64,000 nucleotides of DNA from Dehalobacterium sp040766325. Lineage in GTDB: Bacteria; Bacillota; Dehalobacteriia; Dehalobacteriales; Dehalobacteriaceae. Made by a program: the position numbers and the translations under genes. The notes beneath the pieces were generated by a model, which was not told the DNA's origin, did no database searches, and saw nothing but the letters and a program-made list of their open reading frames with translations. Positions 9,766 through 19,146 of the stretch are shown here, piece after piece. Every line of letters begins with the position of its first letter. The first letter of the stretch is position 1. The DNA lies in assembly GCA_040766325.1 (NCBI GenBank), contig JAXGQR010000001.1, forward strand, positions 124,001 through 188,000. Direction: 5' to 3'.

Positions 9766-9780
9766 TTGTAATGATTATAA
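9766..9780. promoter_or_regulatory. PerR-type operator (7-1-7 inverted repeat)
   Basis: TTGTAATGATTATAA differs by one base from the Bacillus PerR box TTATAATNATTATAA. It lies about 70 bases upstream of the chosen perR start, in the position expected for autorepression and for control of the downstream peroxiredoxin. Confidence 0.7.
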
Positions 9781-9809
9781 ATTTATATTAACACCAAAAA
9801 GGGTTTTTG

Positions 9810-10268
9810 TCAAATATTTTCCTTAAGTGATACTTTTTTGTCCAGCCAACTGAGGATATAGGCCATGGTCAAACCCCAAATTAATGCTCCGATAAATTGG
9901 GTGATCACGGTATCTAAAGAGCGGGTCGCGATATAAGGCACCTGAAAGGTGACCGGGACGGAAAAAATCAAAAATCCGATAATATGACTAAAAATTGCTC
10001 CCTTGAGCCAATAATTCCTGGAGGTTATTTTTAGTTCAATCAAATAAGCAAATATCACGCCTAAAAAACCCTACCATAAAAATTGTGCGATCAAGGCAAA
10101 TATTGTTTCCCCACTGGTGTGGGGCAGCTGTCCAAAAATCATCACCCCACTCCAGTCAAGATAGCGCAAATTAGAAAAATTCAAATAGTGATAAGAAAAT
10201 AGGTCCCAAATATTCATAGGAATTCCCGCCAATATTCCTGCCACCAGTCCTCGATGAAATCTGTCCAT
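9810..10268 (-). pseudogene. Small integral membrane protein interrupted by an in-frame TAG
   Basis: An ATG at 10268 opens a frame of about 152 codons with several hydrophobic helices. It is broken by a TAG at 10071-10073, after which the same frame continues (GFLGVIFAYL) without loss to 9810. Both halves are membrane-like, and the break falls in the middle of one transmembrane helix (FALIAQFLW-stop-GFLGVIFAYL). That makes a single gene with a point mutation or a miscalled base far more likely than two genes. I do not recognise the family. A GTG at 10058 could restart translation but has no ribosome binding site that I can see. Confidence 0.6.
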
Positions 10269-10553
10269 TTTTGGCCTCCCGTATGCTTATTAACATAAAA
10301 TAATGGTATGGCTTGCTACCCTTATCATCATTAACCTTGAATAGATCTATTATTACCTGGAGCATGAATAATATTCCTGTCCCTCAGTTTCATCTATTTT
10401 TCTCTACTATTAATAATATTGTCTTTGTGATAGAATAGGTTTGCTGGTCCAGGAACCACGGTCTATTTAATCATGGTTCCTTTTTAATTCTGATAAGCGT
10501 TAAAGCAAGTGGGGATTACGTATTTTAGAAGGTAACAGACAAGGAGCATTTTC
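10269..10553. other. Gap between divergent genes with one hairpin
   Basis: About 285 bases. At 10451-10485 AGGAACCA pairs with TGGTTCCT and a T-run follows on the plus strand. It has the form of a terminator but lies upstream of the kinase gene with no plus-strand gene before it, so it could end a short leader or small RNA. No T-box or known riboswitch core is visible. Confidence 0.45.
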
Positions 10554-12056
10554 ATGAATAAAAGTGTTGCATCCGATTTATATTCTGATAATTATAAATT
10601 ACTATGTGAGTCAATAGACAAGGGAATTTGTATTATCGAAAAACTAGATATGGGGCAAGACGAGCCCAACAGTTTTAAATACGTTCTTACCAATCCAGCC
10701 TTTGAAAAAATAACAGGGTTATCTCAGGTCACAGGAAAAACCATGGACCAGGTGTTGCCGGATATTGATGAAAGCCAAATAAAAGTTTTAAATAGTGTTA
10801 TTACAAAGGGACAAGCCCTCCGGTTTGAAACATACGAAAAATCTCTGGATAAGTGGTTCAGTGTGTATGCTCTCCCCCTAGGTGATGCTAAACTCAATAA
10901 AATTGCCCTTATTTTCAATGAGATCCGAGCCATAAAAAAACTGGAGCAGAGGTTTGAAAAAACCACTGAAAGCTCCCCCAATATCCTGGAGGCGAGCCAT
11001 GCCATGGAGAGGCATAAAGAACCATGGGGCAATTTGGGCTTCTTTCAGGAACAGCAGAGACTATTCGATTTGTTGGAGGCACTTCCTTTTTATATATGCG
11101 TCTTGGACTCCGATTATCGGATTGTTTTTAGTAATCGGGCCTTCCGGGAGAAATATGGAGAAAACGACGGTCATCGTTGTTATGAAAACATCTGGTATTT
11201 AGACAAACCATGTAAATCTTGCCGAACATTTGAAGTGTTTAAAACCAAAAGGCCAAATCGTTGGTTTTATTCAACCCAAAACGGTTCGGCCATTGATGTT
11301 TATGCTTACCCTTATATCGATAGAGCAGGCACGCCTTTAGTTGTGGAGATTAGCATGGATATCACAGAACAAATAAAAATGGAAGAAGGCATGGCCCACC
11401 TTGAGCGATTAAATCTGGTGGGGGAGATGGCAGCCGGTATCGGTCATGAAATCAGGAACCCCATGACCTGTGTGCGTGGCTTTTTGCAGCTATTGGGGGA
11501 TAAAAGAGAATATCAAAATGATCGTCATTTTTTTGATCTGATGATAGAGGAATTAGATCGGGCAAATCAAATTATTACGGAATATTTAAGTATGGCAAAG
11601 GACAAAAAAATCAGCCTGGAACTAGAGTGTCTTGATGATCTGATCGAAATGATTTACCCGATGGTTTTAGCTGATGCCAATCTTCATGAAATAAATGTCT
11701 GTCTGGACTTAAACAGACCGCCGAAAGTAAATATCGACCGCAGGGAAATTAAACAACTGATTCTCAATATGGTGAGCAACAGCAAGGAGGCCATGGACAA
11801 AAATGGAACCATAACTATTGGCACTCTCCAAGAAGGGAATGAAGTTGTGCTTTATGTTCAAGATGAAGGCATCGGTTTACCTATAGATGTGCTCGATAAA
11901 CTGGGACAGCCTTTTATTACCACTAAAGAAGACGGAACAGGATTGGGCCTTGCCATCTGCTACAGCATTGCCGCCCACCACAACGCGAGAATTGATTACA
12001 GGACCGGGCTTTGTGGGACCACCTTTTATGTACGATTTCCTTTAGAAGAAACATAA
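10554..12056 (+). CDS. Soluble PAS-PAS sensor histidine kinase (orphan)
   Basis: A 500-residue kinase with no membrane helices. Two PAS domains occupy about residues 15-130 and 165-275. The dimerisation/phospho-acceptor helix has the H-box in GIGHEIRNPMTCVRGFLQLL (His about 298), the KinA/KinB-like form common in sporulation and metabolic kinases. The ATPase domain has the N-box NMVSNSKEAM, the G1 box DEGIGLP and the G2 box GTGLGLA. The second PAS carries a Cys cluster (HRCYENIWYLDKPCKSC, about residues 206-222) that could hold a metal, heme or redox switch; that is inference. No response regulator gene is adjacent, so its partner is elsewhere. Start follows AAGGAGCATTTTC. Confidence 0.9.
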   Translation: MNKSVASDLYSDNYKLLCESIDKGICIIEKLDMGQDEPNSFKYVLTNPAFEKITGLSQVTGKTMDQVLPDIDESQIKVLNSVITKGQALRFETYEKSLDKWFSVYALPLGDAKLNKIALIFNEIRAIKKLEQRFEKTTESSPNILEASHAMERHKEPWGNLGFFQEQQRLFDLLEALPFYICVLDSDYRIVFSNRAFREKYGENDGHRCYENIWYLDKPCKSCRTFEVFKTKRPNRWFYSTQNGSAIDVYAYPYIDRAGTPLVVEISMDITEQIKMEEGMAHLERLNLVGEMAAGIGHEIRNPMTCVRGFLQLLGDKREYQNDRHFFDLMIEELDRANQIITEYLSMAKDKKISLELECLDDLIEMIYPMVLADANLHEINVCLDLNRPPKVNIDRREIKQLILNMVSNSKEAMDKNGTITIGTLQEGNEVVLYVQDEGIGLPIDVLDKLGQPFITTKEDGTGLGLAICYSIAAHHNARIDYRTGLCGTTFYVRFPLEET

Positions 12057-12072
12057 AGGGCAAAAAGGCGCC

Positions 12073-13344
12073 TTAAAAGACAGGCTTTTTGATTAAATTT
12101 CCAGCGACGTAGCGGTGCAGGATATGTCGGTCATCTCCCAGATAAATAAATCTTTCCAGCCGTTCTTCCAAGGTATAATCGAGAAAATTTAATTCTTCAT
12201 CATCAATAATCAGGGCATCAAAATTATACCCGGCTTCGAAGCTTCCTACCTGGCCAAAGAAACTGCCTCCTCCCTTGGTGGCGATAAAGAAGGCCTCGGA
12301 ATTGGTGAGAAAATCTATTTCTTTCTCCGAATTGGCCCAAAAGATCTTTGAGGTTTGGATGGCATAGACCATGACTTTCATCAAAGAAGGTATGTGCCCG
12401 CCGCTTAAGTCCGAGCCTAGTCCCAATCTAATACCCATATCCAAGAACTTTCTAATGGGCATCAAACCGCTGCCCACATTTAAATTGGACGTGGGACAGT
12501 GAACGGCCAGGACATTGTTCTCCTTCATTAAGATCATTTCCTCTTCCGAGGATAAACTGCAGTGGGCCATTAAAGTTGGTGTCCTACCAAAAAGATCGTA
12601 CTGTCGGTAAACATCGCCGTAATTGTCGGCCTCAGGAAACAATTCCTGCACCCACTTGACCTCGTTTTTATTCTCCGAGAGGTGGGATTGGACGGGAACG
12701 CCATATTTTTGGCCTAATTTCCCCAATTGTGCCAAAAGCCATTTGCTGCAGCTGGGGGCAAAGCGGGGGGTGATGATCGGTTTTACTAAGGAAGATTTGT
12801 TTTGATATTTAATGATAATGTCTTCCGTGTCTTTCAGAGACTCTGCAGAATTTTCGCAGATATAATCAGGGCAGTTATTATCCATATTTACTTTACCCAC
12901 ATAAGCACCTAATCCGGAACTAATAAACATGTCTAATAATCTCATGGTAGATTCATTATGGACAGTGGCAAAGACCACGATGCGTGTGGTGCCCTGTTTC
13001 CAGATTTCCTTAATAAAGTTTTGGTAAACTTTTTCTGCGTATTTAAGATTTTGAAATTTAGCTTCTTCGGGGAAGGTATAATTCTCCAACCAGGGAATCA
13101 ATTCTTTATCCATGGCCATGCCCACATGCTTAAACTGGGAAGCGTGGCAGTGCAGGTCATTCATCCCCGGAATGATTAATTTATCACCATAATCCGTTAT
13201 TTCCCCATTGTGATACTCCTCGGGCAGCTCTTGATAAACCGCCTTTACTTTTCCATCAGCAACCAGGATATATCCATGGGGTATGACGGTAAATTTTTTT
13301 GGTGTGGGGGTAAAAATAACATTACCCTTAAAGATCTTAAGCAT
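12073..13344 (-). CDS. guaD: Guanine deaminase (amidohydrolase family)
   Basis: A 423-residue metal-dependent amidohydrolase that would convert guanine to xanthine in purine salvage or catabolism. Metal ligands are visible in order: PGMNDLHCHASQF (HxH, about residue 66), SHLSENKNEV (His), MAHCSLSSEEE (His) and GLGSDLSGGH (Asp). The HCPTSN motif between them is typical of guanine and related deaminases. Length fits the family (about 430). It is convergent with the sensor kinase and monocistronic. Other deaminases of this superfamily (e.g. TrzN/AtzB-like) are a less likely alternative, because the HASQ motif is typical of guanine deaminase. Confidence 0.85.
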   Translation of the reverse strand: MLKIFKGNVIFTPTPKKFTVIPHGYILVADGKVKAVYQELPEEYHNGEITDYGDKLIIPGMNDLHCHASQFKHVGMAMDKELIPWLENYTFPEEAKFQNLKYAEKVYQNFIKEIWKQGTTRIVVFATVHNESTMRLLDMFISSGLGAYVGKVNMDNNCPDYICENSAESLKDTEDIIIKYQNKSSLVKPIITPRFAPSCSKWLLAQLGKLGQKYGVPVQSHLSENKNEVKWVQELFPEADNYGDVYRQYDLFGRTPTLMAHCSLSSEEEMILMKENNVLAVHCPTSNLNVGSGLMPIRKFLDMGIRLGLGSDLSGGHIPSLMKVMVYAIQTSKIFWANSEKEIDFLTNSEAFFIATKGGGSFFGQVGSFEAGYNFDALIIDDEELNFLDYTLEERLERFIYLGDDRHILHRYVAGNLIKKPVF

Positions 13345-13548
13345 GTTTCTCCATCCTCTCTTATAAATTAAAGATATCTTTTGCGCCGGTGCTATCTAAG
13401 AGTATAATATATCTACAGGTATATTTTTAAACTTTAGTTTAATTTTAGCAATGAAGGGTCAAAAAAGCCATAAATAAAGGCCATAAGTGAAAAGAAAGAT
13501 AATATTTGGGCATAAATGAGCCGATTTGGAAACGAGGTAATATTAATA

Positions 13549-14214
13549 ATGAGTATAACTAAAAAAAGACTGGTGATCTTTGATTTTGATGGCACCATGG
13601 TGGCCTCCATGAAACATATCGATGAAATGTTTAAAAGGCTCTTTGCCAAATTGGGCATTAGACCAAATGAGGAGACCTTAAGTGAGATAAAGCCCAAAGG
13701 CTTCGCGGGCGGGGCTTCTTATATGAAAAAGGAATATCATTTGGCTGATGCCGAGGAAGAACTGGTGCAATATATGCTGGATGAGATGGCGGTAATTTAT
13801 CGCGATATCATCCAATTAAAACCTCATGTAGTTGAATTATTGAGGATGCTGGCAGCCCAAAAGGTGAAAATTTGCCTGGCAACTGCCAATATACGGGAAT
13901 TTGCGGAAGCAACAGTGTATAGGACCGGCATCGATCGCTACCTAGACTATATTATTACCATTGATGAATTAAAAACGACTAAGAACAGCCCGGAAATTTT
14001 TCTTCATTGTGCCCGAAAATTTAACCTGGAACCAAAGGATTGTGTGGTCTTTGAGGATTCCTTGTCGGCCTGTCAAGTGGCAAAAGAGGCCGGGTTTTAC
14101 GTGGTTGGCGTTCAAGACGATACCAACAAAGGCAAAGAGAGAGCAGAAATGCGGGAAATATGCGACATCTTCATTGATGATTTTTTTCAGATTTTAAGGA
14201 CGCTAGAATCATGA
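13549..14214 (+). CDS. HAD-superfamily phosphatase (phosphoglycolate phosphatase-like)
   Basis: About 221 residues. Motif I is FDFDGTMVAS with the nucleophilic Asp near residue 10, motif II is CLATANIREF, and motifs III/IV are KNSPEIF and VFEDSLSACQVAKEAG. The all-helical cap between motifs I and II is of the beta-phosphoglucomutase/phosphoglycolate phosphatase type. The ATG at 13549, after a GAGG site, is preferred over a start 33 bases upstream with no site. Substrate unknown; nothing nearby narrows it. Confidence 0.85.
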   Translation: MSITKKRLVIFDFDGTMVASMKHIDEMFKRLFAKLGIRPNEETLSEIKPKGFAGGASYMKKEYHLADAEEELVQYMLDEMAVIYRDIIQLKPHVVELLRMLAAQKVKICLATANIREFAEATVYRTGIDRYLDYIITIDELKTTKNSPEIFLHCARKFNLEPKDCVVFEDSLSACQVAKEAGFYVVGVQDDTNKGKERAEMREICDIFIDDFFQILRTLES

Positions 14215-14341
14215 ATCATTCACGAAGAAAGTAAATCCCCTATGGAAAACATAAAGCAGTTAAAAAGGAAAACCCCCGTCATGCTCGAATTTATTTATAT
14301 GGCCTAATTGACGTTTGATGTGGAGGAGTTGTCTACTTATT

Positions 14342-15598
14342 ATGAAAAAGTATCGTTTTTTAATGTTATTTTTGGCTGTTACGATTATCGCAGCAGCCGG
14401 CTTTTTTTTCCTAAATAGGGAAGAAACCATGGAAGTTAGCACCATGCAAAGTTACACAGGAAACATTTCGCAAACCATTGAGGTTTCGGGAGTCATCGAT
14501 TCCAATGCTATTCAGGTCATCCCGCTGGAAGCCAACCGGAAAGTGATAAAAACATATGTGCAGAAAAATGACCTGGTAAAAGAAAACCAGCTCATAGCGG
14601 AGCTTGATACCACGGATATTGGATTATCTATTAAGAAGGCCAGGACCAACCTGGAGGATCTCCAAGCCAAATTAATAAGATTGACTTCTGATAAAAGTAA
14701 TGCAATTTTGCTAAGCAATGCCTTAACGAAAAGCAACGAAGAATATGCCCAGGCCCAAGCGGATTTACAAACAGCCCAGGATGATTTAAAAAGGGCCGAG
14801 CTTCTTTATGGGGAAAATGCTATTAGCAAGGTTGAATATGATAAATATGTTTCCGAGGTAAATCGATTAATGGCTAATGTGAAAAAAGCCGAGTTAAGCC
14901 TGAATGATGCAACAGTGAGATTTAGCAATAATGATGAGGAAAATCAACAAAGCATCGCTTCACTGGAAAGGCAAATCAGGACTGCCCAGCTTGATATAGA
15001 AAGCTTACATAACGAAATTGAGGATTCCAAGATTTACTCATCTCTTGCGGGATTTATCACGGAGTTTCCTTTGGAAGCAGATCATCAGATCCTCGCCGGG
15101 GAGTCCATAACCATATATGGTAATGATGCCTATGAGTTTAAAGCTCTGGTGCCCCAGCAGGATGCCACATTAATTAAGGAAGGCCTGACGGCCATGGTAT
15201 CAATTGACGGGTTAAAAAACAGCTATGAAGGCATAGTAACTACTGTTTCTAAGAATGCGGTGACAGATAACAGCGGAAGTGAGCCAAAGGTAGAAATAAG
15301 AATCAAAATTACTAATCCTGACGATGCTATGTTATTCGGCTATGAAGGCAAGGCCAATATTATCTTGGCCGAACAGGAGGCAGGATTGATTCTAAAAAAT
15401 GAATGTGTTAAAAATGACGACAACGGGCAGTATGTTTATGTCTTAGATGGGAAAGCTGCCAAAAAAGTCTATGTGGAAACAGGAATTACCGACGGTTATG
15501 TGACTAATATTGAAAAGGGTATCAGTGAAAATGATGTGGTGATTATCAATCCTCCCTTAAATTTAACTGATGGAATGATCGTTAAGGTCATGATGTAG
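14342..15598 (+). CDS. Membrane fusion protein of a MacAB-like ABC exporter
   Basis: A periplasmic-adaptor-type protein (about 418 residues) with one N-terminal membrane anchor (FLMLFLAVTIIAAAGFFF). A barrel-sandwich/lipoyl segment (EVSGVIDSNAIQVIPL...LIAELDTTDI) is split by a long coiled-coil hairpin (about residues 95-215), followed by a beta-barrel domain. In Gram-positives such proteins link an ABC exporter to its extracellular outlet. It is followed directly by the permease and ATPase genes, forming one operon. ATG 14342 has GGAGGAG upstream with a somewhat long spacing; a start at 14315 is possible but has no site. Confidence 0.85.
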   Translation: MKKYRFLMLFLAVTIIAAAGFFFLNREETMEVSTMQSYTGNISQTIEVSGVIDSNAIQVIPLEANRKVIKTYVQKNDLVKENQLIAELDTTDIGLSIKKARTNLEDLQAKLIRLTSDKSNAILLSNALTKSNEEYAQAQADLQTAQDDLKRAELLYGENAISKVEYDKYVSEVNRLMANVKKAELSLNDATVRFSNNDEENQQSIASLERQIRTAQLDIESLHNEIEDSKIYSSLAGFITEFPLEADHQILAGESITIYGNDAYEFKALVPQQDATLIKEGLTAMVSIDGLKNSYEGIVTTVSKNAVTDNSGSEPKVEIRIKITNPDDAMLFGYEGKANIILAEQEAGLILKNECVKNDDNGQYVYVLDGKAAKKVYVETGITDGYVTNIEKGISENDVVIINPPLNLTDGMIVKVMM

Positions 15599-15620
15599 GA
15601 GAGTTCATTAAAAAGGGGGG

Positions 15621-16784
15621 ATGCCCATGAGATTGGCCTTTGAAATTGCTCTGAGATTTTTAAAATCAGGAAGGAACCAGACCGTGTTAATCGTTTTGGG
15701 GATTTCCGTAGGTGTTGCCGTTCAGATCTTTATCGGTTCCTTGATTCAGGGGCTGCAAATAGATTTGATTGATACCACTATCGGGAGCACCTCTCACATC
15801 ACGATTGCGTCAAAAGAGGAAGGAAAAGAGATTAAGAACTGGGAAAGAACGGTTTATGAATCGCAAATCAGCAGTTCCGATGTGAAAAACATTTCTCCGG
15901 TCTTAGATGGTATTGCCACCATTGATTATGAAAATGATCGTGCTTCTGTAGTGATCAGAGGTTTTGAATTAGAAGATGCCGACAAGATTTATAAATTCAA
16001 GAGTAATTTGTATGCAGGAAGATTGCCCGCTAAAAGAGGCGAGGTGCTCATCGGCAAAGAGCTGGCATTAAAATCAGGAACTGGGATAAACGACGAAATT
16101 TCCTTGATTACCACCAGTGGAGGCCTATACCGAGTCAATGTTACCGGCTTATTTGATTTAGGGGTGGCTTCTGTGAATGACTCTTGGGTGGTAATGGATT
16201 TGGAGACGGCGGAGAGGATTCTTTCCGTTGATGGTATTACTTCGGTGGAAATGCAAGTAAATGAAGTTTTTATGGCCGACGAGATCTCGCGGCAGGTTGC
16301 TTATACCTTGTCTAATAAGGATTTGAAGGTAGATAACTGGAAGGATTTAAATCAGTCCTTGCTCAGCGGCTTAAATGGTCAAAATATTTCCAGCTACATG
16401 ATTCAGGTATTTGTTTTGGTGTCGGTTTTGTTAGGGATCTCAAGTGTCCTTGCGATTTCTGTGGTACAAAGGTCGAAGCAGATCGGGATCCTAAAGGCTA
16501 TGGGGATCACAGATCGGGATGCCAGCCTGATCTTTGTTTTTCAAGGATCAATGCTGGGGTTATTAGGGGCGATCATGGGCATCCTCTTAGGCATCGGATT
16601 ATTGATGATGTTTAGTAAATTTGCTCTTAAACCGGACGGAACACCTATTGTACCGGTATACTTTAGCAATGGTTTCGTGGCGCTTTCCGGTATGTTTGCC
16701 ATACTTACGTCAATTACGGCCTCTTTGATCCCGGCCCGATTGACTTCAAAACTTGATCCCATCGAGGTAATTAATAATGGCTAA
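15621..16784 (+). CDS. ABC exporter permease, MacB/FtsX type
   Basis: A 387-residue permease with the MacB/LolE topology. One N-terminal membrane helix comes first (VLIVLGISVGVAVQIFIG), then a large extracellular domain (about 45-255), and three C-terminal helices beginning near SSYMIQVFVLVSVLL. The C-terminal ARLTSKLDPIEVINNG is a classic family ending. RBS AAAAAGGGGGG precedes the ATG. Its last 8 bases overlap the ATPase gene start, so the two are translationally coupled. Likely exports a peptide, lipid or drug; the substrate cannot be read. Confidence 0.9.
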   Translation: MPMRLAFEIALRFLKSGRNQTVLIVLGISVGVAVQIFIGSLIQGLQIDLIDTTIGSTSHITIASKEEGKEIKNWERTVYESQISSSDVKNISPVLDGIATIDYENDRASVVIRGFELEDADKIYKFKSNLYAGRLPAKRGEVLIGKELALKSGTGINDEISLITTSGGLYRVNVTGLFDLGVASVNDSWVVMDLETAERILSVDGITSVEMQVNEVFMADEISRQVAYTLSNKDLKVDNWKDLNQSLLSGLNGQNISSYMIQVFVLVSVLLGISSVLAISVVQRSKQIGILKAMGITDRDASLIFVFQGSMLGLLGAIMGILLGIGLLMMFSKFALKPDGTPIVPVYFSNGFVALSGMFAILTSITASLIPARLTSKLDPIEVINNG

Positions 16785-17469
16785 GGTGAATATTATCGAA
16801 CTGAAAAATATTAATAAAGTTTACGGTGACAAAATCAAGACCCAGGTGCTTTTTGATATCAGTATTTCCTTTGAAGAAAAAAGCTTTAACGCCATTATTG
16901 GAGAGTCCGGCAGCGGGAAAAGCACCATGCTCAATATTATGGGGACCTTGGATAAACCCACTTCCGGTGAGGTATATATTGACAACAAGAAAACCGTCAC
17001 TATGGATAAGCGAGAGCTGGCCTTTTTGAGAAATCAGACTATTGGTTTTATATTCCAGTTTCATCATCTTCTGCCGGAATTTACAGCCAAGGAGAATGTG
17101 CTGATGCCTTACAAAATTATGAACTATAAGGTGCCTAAGGAAATTGATGATTGGGCAGATGAGCTTTTGGGTCTTACCGGTTTGTGGGCGGTAAAAAACA
17201 ATCTGGGCACGAATATGTCGGGAGGTCAGCAGCAGAGGACAGCAATAGCCAGAGCTCTTATCAATAAACCTAAAATTGTTTTGGCCGATGAACCCACAGG
17301 AAATTTGGATTCCAAATCTTCAGAAAATGTCTATGAGATATTAAGGGACATTAACCAAAGATATAAGACGACTTTTATTGTCATCACCCATGATCAAAGG
17401 ACCGCAGAAAAGACCGATCGCATCGTTGAGATTAAGGATGGCAGGATTAACAAGGATGTAAGAAAGTAA
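16777..17469 (+). CDS. ABC exporter ATP-binding protein, MacB/LolD type
   Basis: A 230-residue nucleotide-binding subunit with Walker A GESGSGKST, Q-loop FIFQFHHLLPEFT, signature MSGGQQQRTAIARAL, Walker B IVLADEPTGNLD and the H-loop VITHD. The HHLLPEFTAKENVLMP sequence is typical of LolD/MacB ATPases. Last gene of the three-gene operon, followed by a repeat-type hairpin. Confidence 0.93.
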   Translation: MAKVNIIELKNINKVYGDKIKTQVLFDISISFEEKSFNAIIGESGSGKSTMLNIMGTLDKPTSGEVYIDNKKTVTMDKRELAFLRNQTIGFIFQFHHLLPEFTAKENVLMPYKIMNYKVPKEIDDWADELLGLTGLWAVKNNLGTNMSGGQQQRTAIARALINKPKIVLADEPTGNLDSKSSENVYEILRDINQRYKTTFIVITHDQRTAEKTDRIVEIKDGRINKDVRK

Positions 17470-17545
17470 AACAGGATGAAACGGGGGGACAATTCTCTTG
17501 GGCATTAAAACAAGAGAATTGTCCCCTCGTTTCGTTTGTTTTGTG
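17470..17545. repeat. Inverted repeat of the word family (word: GAAACG)
   Basis: GAAACGGGGGGACAATTCTCTTG is mirrored by CAAGAGAATTGTCCCCTCGTTTC around a short loop, with a T-rich flank. It probably also ends the MacAB-like operon. Confidence 0.75.
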
Positions 17546-17752
17546 CGTTTCTTTTGATAAAAAAATGTGATATGTAAAGAAACATGATAAAAAATATCAG
17601 TTAGAAAATTCACCAGCACCCCGCTATAATGGTAATCGGTGCTCAATAACGAGAATGGCCTTTGTGTCGTGCATGATTTTTGATGTTTAATAGAGCAAGT
17701 TTGTTATGAAGCCAATTTCCCAGTCAAGTTACTAATAAAAGGAGTGGCAGAA

Positions 17753-18910
17753 ATGGAAATTATAAAAGAATTGCCGGAGATCTTTGAGGAATTTGCTGAA
17801 GCCCGCAGAAATGCCTTCTTAACGGCAAAAGCGCAAAAGGAGAAAAATATTCCTTTAATCGGTGTCTTCTGCACCTATTTCCCGGTGGAATTGGCAACAG
17901 CCATGAATGTTTCTGTAGTTGGTTTATGTTCAACTTCTGATGAAACAATTCCCGATGCAGAAAGAGATTTACCCAGCAATCTTTGTCCTTTAGTTAAATC
18001 CAGTTATGGTTTTGCCAAAACCGATAAATGCCCTTTCTTCTATTTTTCCGATTTGGTGGTAGGGGAAACCACGTGTGATGCGAAGAAAAAAATGTATGAG
18101 TATCTAGGTGAGATCAAACCTGTTCATGTTTTGCAGCTGCCTAATACCCAGGATGAAGAGGGCTTTAAGCTGTGGAAAAAAGAAGTTATCAAAATGAAAG
18201 AGGTTTTGGAAGAAAAATTCGGTGTCGAAATCACGGAAGAGAAACTGCGTAGGGCGGTCAAAACAAGGAATGAAGAAAGAAAAGCCGTTTCTGCTCTATT
18301 TGAGTTAATGAAAAATGATCCTGTGCCCATTATGGGTTATGATTTGTTTAAGCTGATCTATGGCAGCACTTTTAATTTTGATGTAGACAAGGTAATTAAC
18401 GAGATCAAAGCCATAACGGAAAGAATCAAAGAAGAATATGGCAAGAAACCCCAAATCCCTCATAAACCGCGGATTTTACTGACCGGATGCCCGATTGGCG
18501 GCGCCACAGAAAAGGTCATTAAAGCCATAGAAGATAATGGTGCTGTTGTTGTCGGTTATGAGAATTGTGTAGGTTTCAAAAAATATGATCGTTTAGTTGA
18601 TGAAGAAAAAGAAGACGTTTATGAAGCGATTGCCGAGCGTTATTTTAAAATTGGGTGCTCGGTAATGGCACCGGATAAATATCGTTTTGAATTATTGGAT
18701 CGTGTTCTTGACGAATATAAAATTGACGGGGTTGTGGAAATGACCTTACAGGCCTGCCATACCTATAATGTGGAGAGCTTTGGTATTAAAAGATTTGTTA
18801 ATGAAACCAAAAAATTACCTTATATTTTGGTGGAAACCGATTATTCGCAGTCCGATGTGGGCCAGCTTTCCACCAGATTAACAGCCTTTATCGAAATGCT
18901 TCAGCAATAG
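17753..18910 (+). CDS. Double-cubane-cluster-type anaerobic reductase (2-hydroxyacyl-CoA dehydratase/HgdB family)
   Basis: A 385-residue protein of the HgdB/BcrB superfamily. Cys residues sit where the family binds Fe-S clusters: GVFCTYFP, GLCSTSDE, SNLCPLVKSS, KCPFFYF, TGCPIGG, NCVGF and LQACHTYN. The length and motif order match the stand-alone double-cubane proteins (E. coli YjiM-like; the Carboxydothermus protein was shown to hold an [8Fe-9S] cluster). Such enzymes do ATP-driven reduction of small molecules with a YjiL/HgdC-type activator, and no activator gene is adjacent here. ATG 17753 has AAAGGAG with 8-base spacing; the GTG at 17744 abuts the site and is less likely. Substrate unknown. 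Confidence 0.82.
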   Translation: MEIIKELPEIFEEFAEARRNAFLTAKAQKEKNIPLIGVFCTYFPVELATAMNVSVVGLCSTSDETIPDAERDLPSNLCPLVKSSYGFAKTDKCPFFYFSDLVVGETTCDAKKKMYEYLGEIKPVHVLQLPNTQDEEGFKLWKKEVIKMKEVLEEKFGVEITEEKLRRAVKTRNEERKAVSALFELMKNDPVPIMGYDLFKLIYGSTFNFDVDKVINEIKAITERIKEEYGKKPQIPHKPRILLTGCPIGGATEKVIKAIEDNGAVVVGYENCVGFKKYDRLVDEEKEDVYEAIAERYFKIGCSVMAPDKYRFELLDRVLDEYKIDGVVEMTLQACHTYNVESFGIKRFVNETKKLPYILVETDYSQSDVGQLSTRLTAFIEMLQQ

Positions 18911-19110
18911 ACCCACCGCACAAAGTCAACACAAAGAACACAAAGGGTCGAACACAAAGGGTCAGTCCCCTTGTGTTCCTCAAAGGGTCAGTCCCCTAGA
19001 ACACAAGAACACAAAGGGTCAGTCCCCTTGTGTTCCAGTCCCCTTGTGTTCCGCAAAGGGTCAGTCCCCTTGTGTTCCTTGTGTTCTTGTGTTGGCATTT
19101 GTGCTGCACT
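18911..19110. repeat. Tandem repeat cluster, word AACACAA / TTGTGTT with core GGGTCAGTCCCC
   Basis: Several imperfect tandem and inverted units of the type ACACAAAGGGTCAGTCCCCTTGTGTTC fill this gap between the reductase and the ABC ATPase gene. Units are unequal in length and there are no unique spacers, so it is not a CRISPR. It is the longest member of the family here. Confidence 0.85.
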
Positions 19111-19146
19111 ATTGTTAGCACACTTAAGCTTTTTGGGGTGAAAGAT

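Noticed and set aside
18911..19110. Possible CRISPR array
   Set aside because: Repeat units differ in length and sequence, are often inverted, and have no unique spacers or cas genes nearby.
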